A DNA stretch of 64,000 nt from Qipengyuania marisflavi (GCF_005884405.1 NZ_VCAO01000001.1:738304-802303); one strand, 5' to 3'; counted from the first letter of the stretch, positions 17,183 to 27,186 are shown. A program made the numbers and translations. The notes: generated by a model not told the origin, from the sequence alone.

Positions 17183-18175
17183 TCAGGGCGCGTCGCGGTG
17201 CTCGGTCGCCTGCGCCAGGATCAGCGAGAAGCGGCCCGCCGAATCCTTCCAGCGTTTGAGCGGAGTCCAGCCCCCAGCCCCCAGCATCAGGAAGGCGCTG
17301 CGGCGGGTAAACTTATGGCTGTTTTCAGTGTGGATCGTCTCACCCTCAGCCATCGAAAAACGCTCTCCCGACACAATGAAATCAATCGCCTCGGTCGCTT
17401 GCAAGTGCATTTCGACCCGCGCGAATTCATCGTTCCAACGCGCCACATGGCGCAGGGCATCGACCGGGATCGTGCCGTCCAGCTCGCGATTGATGCGCCG
17501 CGCCAGATTTCGGTTGAACTCTGCCGTGACACCGCGCGCATCGTCATAAGCGGCTTCGAGCACATCCCGATCTTTCACCAGATCCATTCCGATCAGCAGC
17601 ATAGGGCTTTCGCCGACATCGGCCCCCAGCGTGGCGCGCATCGAGCGCAGCAGATCGACCGCAGTGCGCGGGACCATATTGCCGATGGTCGAACCCGGGA
17701 AGAACCCCAGCTTCTTCAACGGCATCACTTCATCGGGTAATTGCGTGTCACGCATGAAATCGGCTTCGACCGGATAGATCGGCAGGCCGGGAAACTTCTC
17801 GCCCAGAGCAGCAGCAGACTGGCGCAGGAAATCGCCGGCAATATCCAGGGGGACATAAGCACCCGGCGCAATCGCGCTGAGCAGCAATGGCGTCTTGACC
17901 GAACTGCCAGAGCCAAATTCGACCACGGCACGGCCCGGTCCGATCAGCTCGGCAAAGTCCGCACCGCGCGTATCGAGAATTTCGGTTTCGGCGCGGGTCG
18001 GGTAATATTCCTCCAGCCCGGTGATATCCTCGAACAATTCGGACCCGGCATCATCATACAACCAGCGCGCAGGCGTTGCCTTGGGCCGCTGGCGCAACCC
18101 CCTGAGCACATCCTCGCGAAATGCGCGGTCGACACCCTGATCATCCCGCTCAACCAGCGAGAGTCCCTTGGTCAT
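17183..18175 (-). CDS. egtD: L-histidine N-alpha-methyltransferase
   Basis: A 330-residue SAM-dependent methyltransferase that trimethylates histidine to hercynine, the first step of ergothioneine synthesis. VVEFGSGSSVKT is the SAM-binding loop, YDDAGSELFEDITGLEEYYPTR and GFFPGSTIGN are hallmarks of EgtD, and ERFSMAEGETIHTENSHKF lines the histidine pocket. ATG 18175 follows the egtB stop by two bases, so the pair is co-translated. A longer frame exists inside egtB but lacks support. Confidence 0.95.
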   Translation of the reverse strand: MTKGLSLVERDDQGVDRAFREDVLRGLRQRPKATPARWLYDDAGSELFEDITGLEEYYPTRAETEILDTRGADFAELIGPGRAVVEFGSGSSVKTPLLLSAIAPGAYVPLDIAGDFLRQSAAALGEKFPGLPIYPVEADFMRDTQLPDEVMPLKKLGFFPGSTIGNMVPRTAVDLLRSMRATLGADVGESPMLLIGMDLVKDRDVLEAAYDDARGVTAEFNRNLARRINRELDGTIPVDALRHVARWNDEFARVEMHLQATEAIDFIVSGERFSMAEGETIHTENSHKFTRRSAFLMLGAGGWTPLKRWKDSAGRFSLILAQATEHRDAP

Positions 18176-18177
18176 TT

Positions 18178-19437
18178 TCACGGTAGATCCTTTGCCAGTC
18201 GCAATCCGGTGAACTGCCACCGTTGGTGGGGATAGAAGAAATTGCGGTAGGAAGCGCGCGAATGGCCGCGCGGCGTGGCACAGCTGGCGCCTTTCAGCAC
18301 GAACTGCCCGCTCATGAATTTGCCATTGTATTCACCCACTGCGCCTTCTGCCGGTTGGAAGCGCGGATAGGGCAGATAGGCGGAGCGGGTGAACTGCCAG
18401 CAATCGCCAAACAGATCGGTGCCGCCTTTAGGCATGGGCGCGTGTGCGCGGTCGAGCTGGTTGCCAGCAGCGGGATCATGCGCCGCAACTTCGCCCTGCG
18501 TCCCGCGCGCGATGACTTCCCATTCGCATTCGGTCGGCAGACGGAAACCGGCCCAGGTCGCAAAGGCATCAGCCTCGTAATAGGAGATATGCGTCACCGG
18601 CACATGGGGGTCGCGGCTCTGCCATCCGGCATGGGTGAACTGCTCGTCATCGCGCCAATATAGCGGCGCGGTAATGCCATGGTCGCGCACCCAGCCCCAG
18701 CCATCCGACAGCCACAGTCTGGCCGCCGCATACCCGCCATCGGCGATAAATTCCGTCCATTCGCCATTGGTGACCAGCCGGTCAGCCAAGGCGAAGGGTT
18801 CAAACAGTTTGCGGTGCGCGGGGCCTTCATTGTCGAAGGCAAAGCCGCCGGTCAGATGCCCGACCCGGGCGATGCCGCCGGGATGGCGGTGCCAGCCGCG
18901 CTCCCCCGTATGCACTGCTGGCGGCGGTGGGCTATCCCACATCGCCGGACCCAGCGGGTTCTGGAACAGTGCATGCTTGATATCGGTCAGCAGCAATTCC
19001 TGATGCTGCTGCTCATGCGCCAGGCCGATGTCGATCAGCGGCGCAAGGTCTTCGCGGTCGAGCAGTGAAACCATCGCCGCATCAACATGCGCGCGCCAGT
19101 CGAGCAGATCGCTCAGCGTCGGGCGCGACAGCATCCCGCGCGAAAAGCGGTCGATCCGCTCACCCTCAGCCTCGTAATAGGAATTGAAGACGAACGGCCA
19201 ACGCTCGTCATACAGCGTGTATCCCGGCGCGTGATCGCGCAGCAGAAAGGTTTCCCAGAACCATGTGGTGTGCGCCAGATGCCATTTGGCGGGGGAGGCA
19301 TCCTCCATCGATTGCAACGTCGCGTCCGCTTCACTCAGCGGCGCGACCAATCCTTCGCTCAGCGCGCGGACCGCAGCAAAATTGCCGGCGCGATCTCCGG
19401 CGTTGGCCGGATGGGAAAGGCTAGAAATCCGGGACAT
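18178..19437 (-). CDS. egtB: Ergothioneine biosynthesis iron-dependent sulfoxide synthase
   Basis: A 419-residue non-haem iron enzyme that adds a sulfur donor to hercynine. The N-terminal DinB-like domain carries the expected iron ligands: His in WHLAHTTWFWE and the pair in HEQQHQELLL. The C-terminal FGE-sulfatase domain has GWVRDHG, PVTHISYYEADAFATWAG, RLPTECEWE and the closing GHSRASYRNFFYPHQRW. I chose ATG 19437 because AGGGGGG lies upstream. No egtC, egtA or egtE gene is nearby, so the C-S lyase step must be encoded elsewhere. Confidence 0.95.
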   Translation of the reverse strand: MSRISSLSHPANAGDRAGNFAAVRALSEGLVAPLSEADATLQSMEDASPAKWHLAHTTWFWETFLLRDHAPGYTLYDERWPFVFNSYYEAEGERIDRFSRGMLSRPTLSDLLDWRAHVDAAMVSLLDREDLAPLIDIGLAHEQQHQELLLTDIKHALFQNPLGPAMWDSPPPPAVHTGERGWHRHPGGIARVGHLTGGFAFDNEGPAHRKLFEPFALADRLVTNGEWTEFIADGGYAAARLWLSDGWGWVRDHGITAPLYWRDDEQFTHAGWQSRDPHVPVTHISYYEADAFATWAGFRLPTECEWEVIARGTQGEVAAHDPAAGNQLDRAHAPMPKGGTDLFGDCWQFTRSAYLPYPRFQPAEGAVGEYNGKFMSGQFVLKGASCATPRGHSRASYRNFFYPHQRWQFTGLRLAKDLP

Positions 19438-19475
19438 GCAGCCCCCCTGACGTTGCGGCTGCCGGAGTTTGGCAA

Positions 19476-19491
19476 CCATGATCCATCATGG
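19476..19491. promoter_or_regulatory. Perfect palindrome upstream of egtBD, candidate operator
   Basis: CCATGAT-CC-ATCATGG is a 7-2-7 perfect inverted repeat about 40 bases upstream of the egtB start, in the 144-base gap before the diguanylate cyclase gene. The size suits a dimeric repressor. I recognise no known regulator's consensus, and it may equally form a leader hairpin. Confidence 0.4.
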
Positions 19492-19581
19492 CGGACATCC
19501 GTTGCGATTTAAAGACCCATTGCGGGAAATAGCGGTATTCTATCGCGATTTTCGGCCCTGCCAGCGGTTATCCGGTGCCGA

Positions 19582-20691
19582 TCAGGCCGCCATGCTCACC
19601 TGATTGCGGCCATGCCGCTTGGCCTCATACAACGCCGCATCGGCACGCGCGAACAGCGTCAGCGAGGCATCTTGCGGCCCCAGCGTGGCATGGCCAACGC
19701 TGACTGTCACGGCGGCTACGGGTGCCAGAGCAGTGCCTGCTTCGATGGCCCAGCGCAGCCGTTCGGCGGCTTCACGCGCGGCACGGCGATCGGCATCTGT
19801 CATCAACCAGATAAACTCCTCACCCCCCATCCGCGCGATCAGATCGCCTTCGCGCGCCTGCCGGTTGACCAGTTCGGCAAGCCGCACCAGCACCCGGTCG
19901 CCTGCCTGGTGGCCATGCGTGTCGTTGACCTGCTTGAAGTGATCGATGTCGAATACCAGCAGCGACAGAGGGTGCTTCTTGCTGCGCGCGGCCATGATCG
20001 CACTGTCGAGCGTGGCCATTGCACTGCGGCGATTGGCCAACCCGGTCAGCGGGTCGGTATTGGCCAGCCGCAGCGCCTCCTGCGCCTGAACAAGGGCCGC
20101 CGCGCGTTCGGCTTCGGCCTCGGCAATGCGCAGATACTCCTCGGTAATATCGCGCAGCACCATGAATATCTGCTCACGCGTGCCATCAGGCGCAAAGCAA
20201 TTGCACGCCCGCGCGCGCAGCACGCGGCTGCCGGTTACGACATGCTCGATTTCAAACTCGACCGCATAGGGGCGGCGATCATTTGCGTGTTCGTCCAGCG
20301 TCACCATAACCTGACCGAAACCGCCCAGCAACATCTGTCCTAGCACCGCGTCGCTTGGTTCAGTTTCTGCATCAAGCCCGGAAATCCGGCACATTTCCTG
20401 TGACCAGCGATGGTGTTCATTGACAACATCGTAGCTCCACCGCGCGACACCTGCCAGCTCGTCAGCCATCTCGTTCTGGCGGTCGCTGGTTTCCAGCGAG
20501 CGTTCGCAGCGGTCAAGCTCTTGCGCGAACCACATTTGCCGTACCAGCAGACCCAGCACCGGCACCACTGTCGCGGCGAGGAGCCAGCGCACCGGCTCGA
20601 GGCTTATCTCACGCAGCAGCGCCAAGGCCGGCAGCGCAGCGACCGACCAGCACACGACACTCACAAACGTATCTCCCCAGGGTAACCGCAC
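19582..20691 (-). CDS. Diguanylate cyclase with PAS domain
   Basis: A 369-residue inner-membrane enzyme making cyclic di-GMP. Two hydrophobic segments lie at about residues 8-50. A PAS domain follows (WSYDVVNEHHRWSQEMCRISGLD to VLRDITEEY). The GGDEF domain has DPLTGLANRR and the active site ARMGGEEF. REGD five residues before the active site is the RxxD inhibitory site, so product feedback is expected. No EAL domain. It shares strand with egtBD and is separated from it by 144 bases, so it is probably transcribed independently. Confidence 0.92.
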   Translation of the reverse strand: MRLPWGDTFVSVVCWSVAALPALALLREISLEPVRWLLAATVVPVLGLLVRQMWFAQELDRCERSLETSDRQNEMADELAGVARWSYDVVNEHHRWSQEMCRISGLDAETEPSDAVLGQMLLGGFGQVMVTLDEHANDRRPYAVEFEIEHVVTGSRVLRARACNCFAPDGTREQIFMVLRDITEEYLRIAEAEAERAAALVQAQEALRLANTDPLTGLANRRSAMATLDSAIMAARSKKHPLSLLVFDIDHFKQVNDTHGHQAGDRVLVRLAELVNRQAREGDLIARMGGEEFIWLMTDADRRAAREAAERLRWAIEAGTALAPVAAVTVSVGHATLGPQDASLTLFARADAALYEAKRHGRNQVSMAA

Positions 20692-20774
20692 ATATCGCTC
20701 CTCTTCTCGAAGGATCGCTATGCGCGGGCACGCTCCACATCGGGTGAAGCGGAAACCCGGGGCTTATACGTATC

Positions 20775-22148
20775 TCAGGCCGCGTCGGCGCGGCGGACAG
20801 CCTGTTCGGTGTTGAGCATTTCGGCGATCAGAAACGCCAGTTCCAGCGATTGCGCAGCGTTCAGACGCGGATCGCAATGCGTGTGATAGCGGTCGCCCAG
20901 CGCCGCATCAGTAATCGCCACAGCGCCGCCGACACATTCTGTCACGTCCTGCCCGGTCATTTCGACATGCACCCCGCCGGGATGCGTGCCCTCGGCGCGG
21001 TGCACGTCAAAGAAGCGCTTCAATTCGGTCAGAATACGGTCGAACGGTCGTGTTTTGTAGCCGCTGTCCGATTTCACGACATTGCCGTGCATGGGGTCGC
21101 AGCTCCACACGACCTTGTGCCCTTCACGCTCAACCGCGCGGATCAGGCGCGGCAGGCCTTCCTCGACATTGTTATGGCCAAACCGGCTGATCAGCGTGAT
21201 GCGGCCCGCCTCGCGGCCGGAGTTGAGCGTATCGAGCAGTCTGAGCAGCGCGTCGGGCTCCAGACTGGGACCGCACTTGATACCCAGCGGGTTACCGATG
21301 CCGCGGGCGAATTCGATATGTGCGCTGCCTTCGAACCGGGTGCGGTCTCCGATCCACAACATATGTGCGCTGGTATCGTACCAATCGCCGGTCAGGCTGT
21401 CCTGACGCGACATCGCCTGTTCGTAGGGCAGCAGCAACGCTTCGTGACTGGTATAGAAACTGGTGCCCTGCAATTGCGGCACAGTGGCGGGGTCGATCCC
21501 GCAGGCTTCCATGAAATCGAGCGCCTCGCCAATCCGGTCGGCGACATCCTTGAATTTATCGGCCCAGGGGCTGCGATCCATGAAATCCAGCGTCCACTGG
21601 TGGACTTGCCGCAAATTGGCATAGCCGCCGCCGGCAAAGGCGCGCAGCAGATTGAGCGTGGCGGCGGCCTGTGAATAGGCGCGCACCATCCGCGCCGGAT
21701 CAGGCTGGCGCGAGGCATATTCGAAATCGATGCCGTTGATATTGTCACCCAGATAGCTGGGGAGCGTGATGTCACCCTGCGTTTCGTTGGGCGAACTGCG
21801 CGGCTTGGCAAACTGGCCCGCCATGCGCCCCACCTTTACCACAGGCTTCTTGCTGGCAAAGGTCATCACCACCGCCATCTGCAGCAACACGCGAAAGGTG
21901 TCGCGAATGTTGTTCGGGTGAAACTCGGCAAAGCTTTCGGCGCAATCGCCGCCTTGCAACAGGAACGCGCGGCCTTCTGCCACTTCGGCCAGATCAGCTT
22001 TCAGCGCCCGCGCCTCGCCCGCAAACACCAGTGGCGGATGCGTGGTCAATGTGGCCTGCGCCTGCTCCAGCGCGGCGGGATCGGGATAGGCAGGCAAGTG
22101 CCGCGCTTCATGACGCTGCCAGCTGTCGGGTTCCCAATTATTCGCCAT
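20775..22148 (-). CDS. 3-deoxy-7-phosphoheptulonate synthase, class II
   Basis: A 457-residue plant-type (class II) DAHP synthase, the entry enzyme of the shikimate pathway, joining phosphoenolpyruvate and erythrose-4-phosphate. Signatures are [20 protein letters not shown] at the N-terminus, [11 protein letters not shown] (metal-binding Cys), [16 protein letters not shown], and [22 protein letters not shown] at the end. Length is normal. It is monocistronic by appearance; a perfect 15-base palindrome lies about 40 bases upstream of its ATG. Confidence 0.95.
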   Translation of the reverse strand: MANNWEPDSWQRHEARHLPAYPDPAALEQAQATLTTHPPLVFAGEARALKADLAEVAEGRAFLLQGGDCAESFAEFHPNNIRDTFRVLLQMAVVMTFASKKPVVKVGRMAGQFAKPRSSPNETQGDITLPSYLGDNINGIDFEYASRQPDPARMVRAYSQAAATLNLLRAFAGGGYANLRQVHQWTLDFMDRSPWADKFKDVADRIGEALDFMEACGIDPATVPQLQGTSFYTSHEALLLPYEQAMSRQDSLTGDWYDTSAHMLWIGDRTRFEGSAHIEFARGIGNPLGIKCGPSLEPDALLRLLDTLNSGREAGRITLISRFGHNNVEEGLPRLIRAVEREGHKVVWSCDPMHGNVVKSDSGYKTRPFDRILTELKRFFDVHRAEGTHPGGVHVEMTGQDVTECVGGAVAITDAALGDRYHTHCDPRLNAAQSLELAFLIAEMLNTEQAVRRADAA

Positions 22149-22187
22149 GACCGTCCTACACTCCTGATCCGGCGCAATCGTGCGCGC

Positions 22188-22202
22188 CGCTGACGTTCAG
22201 CG
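22188..22202. promoter_or_regulatory. Palindrome upstream of DAHP synthase gene
   Basis: CGCTGA-CGT-TCAGCG is a perfect 6-3-6 inverted repeat 40 bases before the DAHP synthase ATG. A second stem, CAAGCA-GCTTT-TGCTTG, lies at 22226-22242 nearer the end of the protease gene. The first could be an operator or a leader hairpin, the second a weak terminator without a U-tract. Confidence 0.35.
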
Positions 22203-22275
22203 CAAGCGGTTCAGGCGATTTGACACAAGCAGCTTTTGCTTGGCCCGCCGATACGCGCGATTTGCGCCGGGCGGT

Positions 22276-25209
22276 TCAACGCCCGCCAACAGCCGGTTGC
22301 GGCAGCGATGTCGCCAGCGACTGGCCGGCAGGAATAATCGCCAGACGCCAGCCGGGCGTGCCGCCGAAATACTTCTGCGCCAATGTCTGCATCGCAGCGG
22401 GCGTAGTGCGTGTGTAATCCGCCAGCAGCGAGCGCAGCAACGCAATCCGCTTGGGCTCGGTGGTCGCGCCTTCCAGCTGATAAAGCCAGAAGGTGTTCCC
22501 GGTCGATGCGCGGTTGATATATTGCAGCAGCGGCTCGGTGACCCGCTGCAATTCATCGGTCGTCGGAGGGCTAGCGGCCAGATCCCCGGCGATCTTGTCG
22601 GCTTCACGGAAGAACACCGGCACGTCTTCGGGCGTCAGCTGCGCCAGCGCGCTGATGCGACCACCGCTGTTCACATCGCTCGGCCATTCGGACCGCACCA
22701 CGGGCGCATAGCTGGCCCCGGCATGTTCGCGCAGTGCATCCATCAGCCGGTTGTTGAAGACCTGCGTCAGGATTTCCAGCTGGCGCGATTCGCGCAAATC
22801 AGCAAGCCCGGCACCGCTGGGCCAGGCGATCACAGCCGCTGCCTGATTGGCATCGCCGCGATGAAATTCGACCACGGTTTCGCCCGCATCGGGGAAGCCG
22901 GTAGTGCGGTTCAGCGCAGCTGGCGCAATCGCCTCACGCGCAGGCAAAGCGCCAAAGGTCTTGCGCAGGGCCTCGATGGTTTCTTCGCGGTCGAACTGGC
23001 CGAACACCAGCACTTCAACCGGGCCTTGTTTCAGCAGCGGCTCCCACACTTCGCGGAAACGCTCAGGTGTTGCGGCGGCAATCATGTCGGGGGTGGGTGT
23101 GGTAAAGCGCGGGTCGGAATCGCGCAGCAGGAACTCCAGATCGCGGCCCAATACGCCAACCGGGCTGGTGGCATAGCTTTCATAGGCCAGCCGCGCGGCA
23201 GCCTTGGCGCGGATCACCGGATTGGGATCCCAGCGCGGCATCCCCAGCTTGGCGGCGAACAGATAGAGCTGGTCGCCGAGATCCTGCTGGCGTGTCTGTG
23301 CCGACAGCGTGAACGCGCCATCACCGATGCCGAAATCGAAACCCATCCGGCGTCCGGTGGAAATGCGGTCAAGTTCCTCCTGCCCCAGTTCGCCCAAACC
23401 CGATCCGACCAGCGCCATCTCGCCCAGCGTCATATAGGCGGCATCCTTGGCTTCGAACGCCCGGTTGCCCGCACCGAAACGCACTTTAAGCGCCACCCGG
23501 CCCGGTTCGGCATCGTTCGACCACAGCAGCACCTTGACGCCATTGGCAAAATCGACCCGCTCGATGTCGAGCACACCGATGGGAGCCGCCTGCACGACCT
23601 CTCCCGGCGTCCCGATGGCGGGCAAATCGGCAAAGGAAATCGCATTGGCCGCCAGCCGCGCGCTGCCATCGGCATCAACGGTGGTGGTCAACGCAGTGCG
23701 CAATGTCGCAGCGTCAGCCTCTCCAGTGGCGGGGGTTGAATAAGCAGAGCGGATCACTGCACCCGAAAACAGCGCCTGCGTATGTTCAAGCAGCTGCTGT
23801 CCGGTGATTTTGCCCTTCATCGAATTGAAGACCATCAGCACGGTTTCGGGCGCGGCCACAGCCTCACGGATATCTACCGCGTTGACAATATCGTCAGCCA
23901 GCTTGGCCCCCGCCATCACCCGCCGCTGCTCGACGGAACTGGCAAAAGCCACTTCGAATTCCGCAATTTCGCGGTCAATCTCGTCCTGCGTCGGTGGAAT
24001 GGATACCGCATCGGCAATAACAGAACGCACGTCCGACAGTGCCTTCTGCCAATCATTGGTCAGGGGCGCAAAGGACACGAAGGTCGCATCGGCGGAACGG
24101 CTGACGTCATCCTGCTGAACCTGAGCATAAAGATAGCTGCCGCCCCCGCGGGCGCGTGCTTCCAGGCGGCGATTGATCAGCGCAACGGCCAGTGAATCGC
24201 GCAGCAGCCCCTCGTTATAGACGATCGTGTCCTGCACCGGACGCCACGGGCGCAGCACGGCATAATTGAAATTGCGCGGCAAATCGGGTTCGACAATAAC
24301 AGCGGTCTCGCCAATCGGATTGGCCGGATTTGCGCCAGCCGGGGCGACCGGATCGCCAAAATCGGGCGCGGGCGTCAGCGGGCCCTTGCCTTCCCAGTCG
24401 CCAAAATACTTTTCGACCTCGGCAGCCAGCTGTTCCGGCTCAATGTCGCCAACCGCGACGATCACGGTGTTTTCGGGGCGATACCAACGGTCATAAAAGG
24501 CTTTGACCGGCGCACCGCGCGCCGCGTTCAGCGTGGCTTCGGTGCCGATCGGATCGCGCACGGCCAGCCGCTGCCCAGCGAACAGCGCCTCGCGCATGGC
24601 CTTGGCGGCACGCTGCTGCGCCCCGCCCCGCTCGCGCATTTCGGCGAGCACGATGGGCACTTCTGCGGCAACATTGCGGTCGCTCAGAACCGGCGCGCGG
24701 ACCATGCCTGACAGCAGCTTGAAACTCTCGTCCAGCTTGGCCGCATCGACATTGGGCAGGTCCAGCTTGAAGACGGTATGCGTCGGGCTGGTTTCGGCAT
24801 TGGTGTCGCTGCCAAAGGTCGCGCCCAGCCGCTGCCACGTCGGTATCGCTTCAGCGGGGCCGAGGTATTTGCTCTCACGGAACAGCAGATGCTCCAGCAG
24901 ATGCGCATAGCCGCGCTCGCTGTCCTCCTCGTGCAGAGAACCTGCATCGATTCGCACACGGATCGACACCTGATCGGGCGGGACGCCGTTCTTGCGAACC
25001 GCATAGCGCAGGCCATTGGCCATCTTGCCAAAGGTCCACTCCTTGTCCTGCGGGACGTCGCTGCCTTCGTAAATCCACGGGGTTTCATCGCCGGTTTGCA
25101 GCGCGCGCGGTGCCGGTAAGGCCTCCTGCGCAGAACTGAGCTGCGGAGCGAGCAACGCAAGGGGGAGGAAAAGCGCGAGACGCCGGCTGGCGCACGGAAG
25201 AATAGCCAT
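22276..25209 (-). CDS. M16 family zinc metallopeptidase (pitrilysin-like), secreted
   Basis: A 977-residue double M16 protein. An N-terminal signal peptide ends near SSA/Q. The first M16 domain has the inverted zinc motif HLLEHLLF (HxxEH) with a downstream acidic helix. The second half repeats the fold (LGEMALVGSGLGELGQEELDRISTG) without the motif, so only the N-terminal half should be catalytic. Periplasmic pitrilysin-type enzymes degrade peptides up to a few kDa. I chose ATG 25209 because the signal peptide begins there. It is divergent from nfuA across 112 bases. Confidence 0.93.
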   Translation of the reverse strand: MAILPCASRRLALFLPLALLAPQLSSAQEALPAPRALQTGDETPWIYEGSDVPQDKEWTFGKMANGLRYAVRKNGVPPDQVSIRVRIDAGSLHEEDSERGYAHLLEHLLFRESKYLGPAEAIPTWQRLGATFGSDTNAETSPTHTVFKLDLPNVDAAKLDESFKLLSGMVRAPVLSDRNVAAEVPIVLAEMRERGGAQQRAAKAMREALFAGQRLAVRDPIGTEATLNAARGAPVKAFYDRWYRPENTVIVAVGDIEPEQLAAEVEKYFGDWEGKGPLTPAPDFGDPVAPAGANPANPIGETAVIVEPDLPRNFNYAVLRPWRPVQDTIVYNEGLLRDSLAVALINRRLEARARGGGSYLYAQVQQDDVSRSADATFVSFAPLTNDWQKALSDVRSVIADAVSIPPTQDEIDREIAEFEVAFASSVEQRRVMAGAKLADDIVNAVDIREAVAAPETVLMVFNSMKGKITGQQLLEHTQALFSGAVIRSAYSTPATGEADAATLRTALTTTVDADGSARLAANAISFADLPAIGTPGEVVQAAPIGVLDIERVDFANGVKVLLWSNDAEPGRVALKVRFGAGNRAFEAKDAAYMTLGEMALVGSGLGELGQEELDRISTGRRMGFDFGIGDGAFTLSAQTRQQDLGDQLYLFAAKLGMPRWDPNPVIRAKAAARLAYESYATSPVGVLGRDLEFLLRDSDPRFTTPTPDMIAAATPERFREVWEPLLKQGPVEVLVFGQFDREETIEALRKTFGALPAREAIAPAALNRTTGFPDAGETVVEFHRGDANQAAAVIAWPSGAGLADLRESRQLEILTQVFNNRLMDALREHAGASYAPVVRSEWPSDVNSGGRISALAQLTPEDVPVFFREADKIAGDLAASPPTTDELQRVTEPLLQYINRASTGNTFWLYQLEGATTEPKRIALLRSLLADYTRTTPAAMQTLAQKYFGGTPGWRLAIIPAGQSLATSLPQPAVGGR

Positions 25210-25321
25210 GGCGGCGATATAGGAAGCCTGTTGGTGAAGGGCCAGTGAACATCGCTTGAAACAAAGCCCCTCGCACAAACGATTGCTTGTCGCTGTCGCC
25301 GTGCATCCCTACATCCCGGTC

Positions 25322-25903
25322 ATGTTTATAGAGACCGAAACCACACCGAACCCCGCCAGCCTCAAATTCCTGCCCGGACAGGCAGTGATGAGCGCGGGCA
25401 CCCGCGATTTTACCAGTCCCGAGGCGGCCGAGGCCAGCCCGCTGGCGCAGGCGATCTTCGACACTGGCGAAGTGACCGGCGTGTTCTTCGGCAGCGATTT
25501 CGTTTCCGTCACCGCTGCACCCGGCGTCAACTGGACCGATCTCAAGCCGCAAGTGCTATCGATCCTGCTCGATCATTTCGTGTCCGAGGCACCTTTGTTC
25601 ACCCCCGGGAGCGCGGCCGGTATTGCCGTTCCGCCGGACGATACCGAACTGATGTTCGAGGAAAATCCCGAGCATTCCGATATTATCGCGCAGATCAACG
25701 AATTGCTCGAAACGCGGGTCCGCCCCGCCGTTGCGGGCGATGGCGGCGATATCCAATATCGCGGGTTCAAGGACGGTGTGGTCTATCTGACCATGCAGGG
25801 CGCGTGCTCAGGCTGCCCCTCGTCCAGCGCCACGCTGAAGCACGGCATCGAAGGCCTGCTGAAACATTACGTACCGGAAGTCGTTGAAGTCCGCGCCGCC
25901 TGA
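25322..25903 (+). CDS. nfuA: Fe-S cluster carrier protein, Nfu type
   Basis: A 193-residue scaffold or carrier that hands Fe-S clusters to apoproteins. The N-terminal Nfu_N domain begins MFIETETTPNPASLKFLPG, and the C-terminal NifU-like domain ends with MQGACSGCPSSSATLK, whose CxxC binds the cluster at the dimer interface. ATG 25322 places the Nfu_N motif at the N-terminus; a frame starting at 25256 has no homology upstream. It heads a run with a nitroreductase, tsaB and rimI. Confidence 0.94.
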   Translation: MFIETETTPNPASLKFLPGQAVMSAGTRDFTSPEAAEASPLAQAIFDTGEVTGVFFGSDFVSVTAAPGVNWTDLKPQVLSILLDHFVSEAPLFTPGSAAGIAVPPDDTELMFEENPEHSDIIAQINELLETRVRPAVAGDGGDIQYRGFKDGVVYLTMQGACSGCPSSSATLKHGIEGLLKHYVPEVVEVRAA

Positions 25904-25926
25904 CCATTTGCCGACTGAGGATTTTT

Positions 25927-26535
25927 ATGACGCAGCAGTTTCACGACACGACGCTTTCCGGCCAGGCACTCGACCAGATATTTCGCGCCGCACGCACCTA
26001 TAATGGCTGGCTCGACAAGCCGGTGAGCGAGGCCCAGATTCACGCCATTTACGAACTGATGAAGATGGGTCCGACCTCGGCCAATATGCAGCCCGCGCGG
26101 CTGGTGTGGGTCACATCGGATGATGCCAAGGAAAAGCTCGCGCAGTTGTGCAGCGACGCCAATAAAGACAAGGTCCGCGCCGCGCCGGTTACGGTCATCA
26201 TCGGCTATGACATCGATTTCCACGAAGAACTGCCGTGGCTGTTCCCGCATACCGATGCCAAGAGCTGGTTTGAAGGCAATGAAGCTGGCCGCAAGGAAGG
26301 CGCCGCGCGCAATTCGGCTTTGCAGGGCGCGTATCTGATCATTGCTGCCCGCGCATTGGGACTGGATTGCGGACCGATGTCGGGTGTCGATCTGGACGGC
26401 GTGACCAAGGAATTTTTCGCAGACCAGCCGCGCCACCGCGCTGACTGGATCTGTTCGATCGGTTATGGCGACCCCACCACGGTGCATGACCGCAGCCCGC
26501 GGCCCGATTTCGACAAGTTCAACCGGATCGGCTGA
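25927..26535 (+). CDS. Nitroreductase-fold protein, RutE/HadB-like (malonic semialdehyde reductase type)
   Basis: A 202-residue FMN-dependent oxidoreductase. ARTYNGWLDKPVSE and MGPTSANMQPARLVWV are the FMN-binding features of the RutE group. GLDCGPMSGVDLDGVTKEFF and SIGYGDP are characteristic of that group, whose E. coli member reduces malonic semialdehyde in pyrimidine breakdown. No other rut genes are in view, so the substrate is open. It begins 23 bases after nfuA. Confidence 0.85.
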   Translation: MTQQFHDTTLSGQALDQIFRAARTYNGWLDKPVSEAQIHAIYELMKMGPTSANMQPARLVWVTSDDAKEKLAQLCSDANKDKVRAAPVTVIIGYDIDFHEELPWLFPHTDAKSWFEGNEAGRKEGAARNSALQGAYLIIAARALGLDCGPMSGVDLDGVTKEFFADQPRHRADWICSIGYGDPTTVHDRSPRPDFDKFNRIG

Positions 26536-26574
26536 CCCCTTGAAGCCCGCACCCCCATCGGGCAACACCGCATT

Positions 26575-27186
26575 ATGCGAATATTGGCGATAGAAACCGC
26601 GACCGAGGCATGCTCGGTGGCGCTGTTCGAGGATGGCGCATTGCGCGATGCGCGCCACGTCGTGCTGGGCCGCGGCCATGCCGAGCGGCTGGTCCCGCTG
26701 ATTGCCGAATTGCCAGACAAGGGGCGCGCGGAGAAAATCCTCGTCTCGCTGGGTCCGGGCAGCTTCACCGGAACACGGATCGGCCTCGCCGCCGCACGCG
26801 CTTTGGGTGTGGCCTGGAGCAGCATTGTGCGCGGCTATCCAACGCTCGCGCTGGTGGCCGCGATGGCGCGCGCGCAATATCCCGGCCCGGTGTCGGTCTG
26901 CATGGCAGGCGGGCACGGCGAGTGGTTCATGCAGGATTTTGCCGGTGACGGCCTGCCAGAAATGGCGCTGGTCTCGCTACGCCCCGATGCCGTCACCACC
27001 TGCTGCAACCATCCGACCATCGCCGGGAACAGGGCGCGCGAAAAGGGCGAGATTGCGGGATCGGACCATCGGGTGCTCGATATCCTGCCCGATGCCCGCT
27101 TTGCCCTGCAAATACCTGCGGCGCTGCTCACTGATGCGCTGGCTCCGCTCTATGGCCGCCCGCCAGACGCCAAACTGCCCGCATGA
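26575..27186 (+). CDS. tsaB: tRNA threonylcarbamoyladenosine biosynthesis protein TsaB
   Basis: A 203-residue ASKHA-fold partner of TsaD in forming t6A37 on tRNAs. MRILAIETATEACSVAL is the diagnostic N-terminus, and LGPGSFTGTRIGLAAARAL is the second signature. The C-terminal part is shorter and variable, as usual. Its stop overlaps rimI by four bases. TsaD, TsaC and TsaE are not in this window. Confidence 0.94.
   Translation: MRILAIETATEACSVALFEDGALRDARHVVLGRGHAERLVPLIAELPDKGRAEKILVSLGPGSFTGTRIGLAAARALGVAWSSIVRGYPTLALVAAMARAQYPGPVSVCMAGGHGEWFMQDFAGDGLPEMALVSLRPDAVTTCCNHPTIAGNRAREKGEIAGSDHRVLDILPDARFALQIPAALLTDALAPLYGRPPDAKLPA

Noticed and set aside
22180-23739. A 519-codon plus-strand frame opposite the M16 protease
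   Set aside because: Composition typical of an antisense frame. The protease covers it fully.
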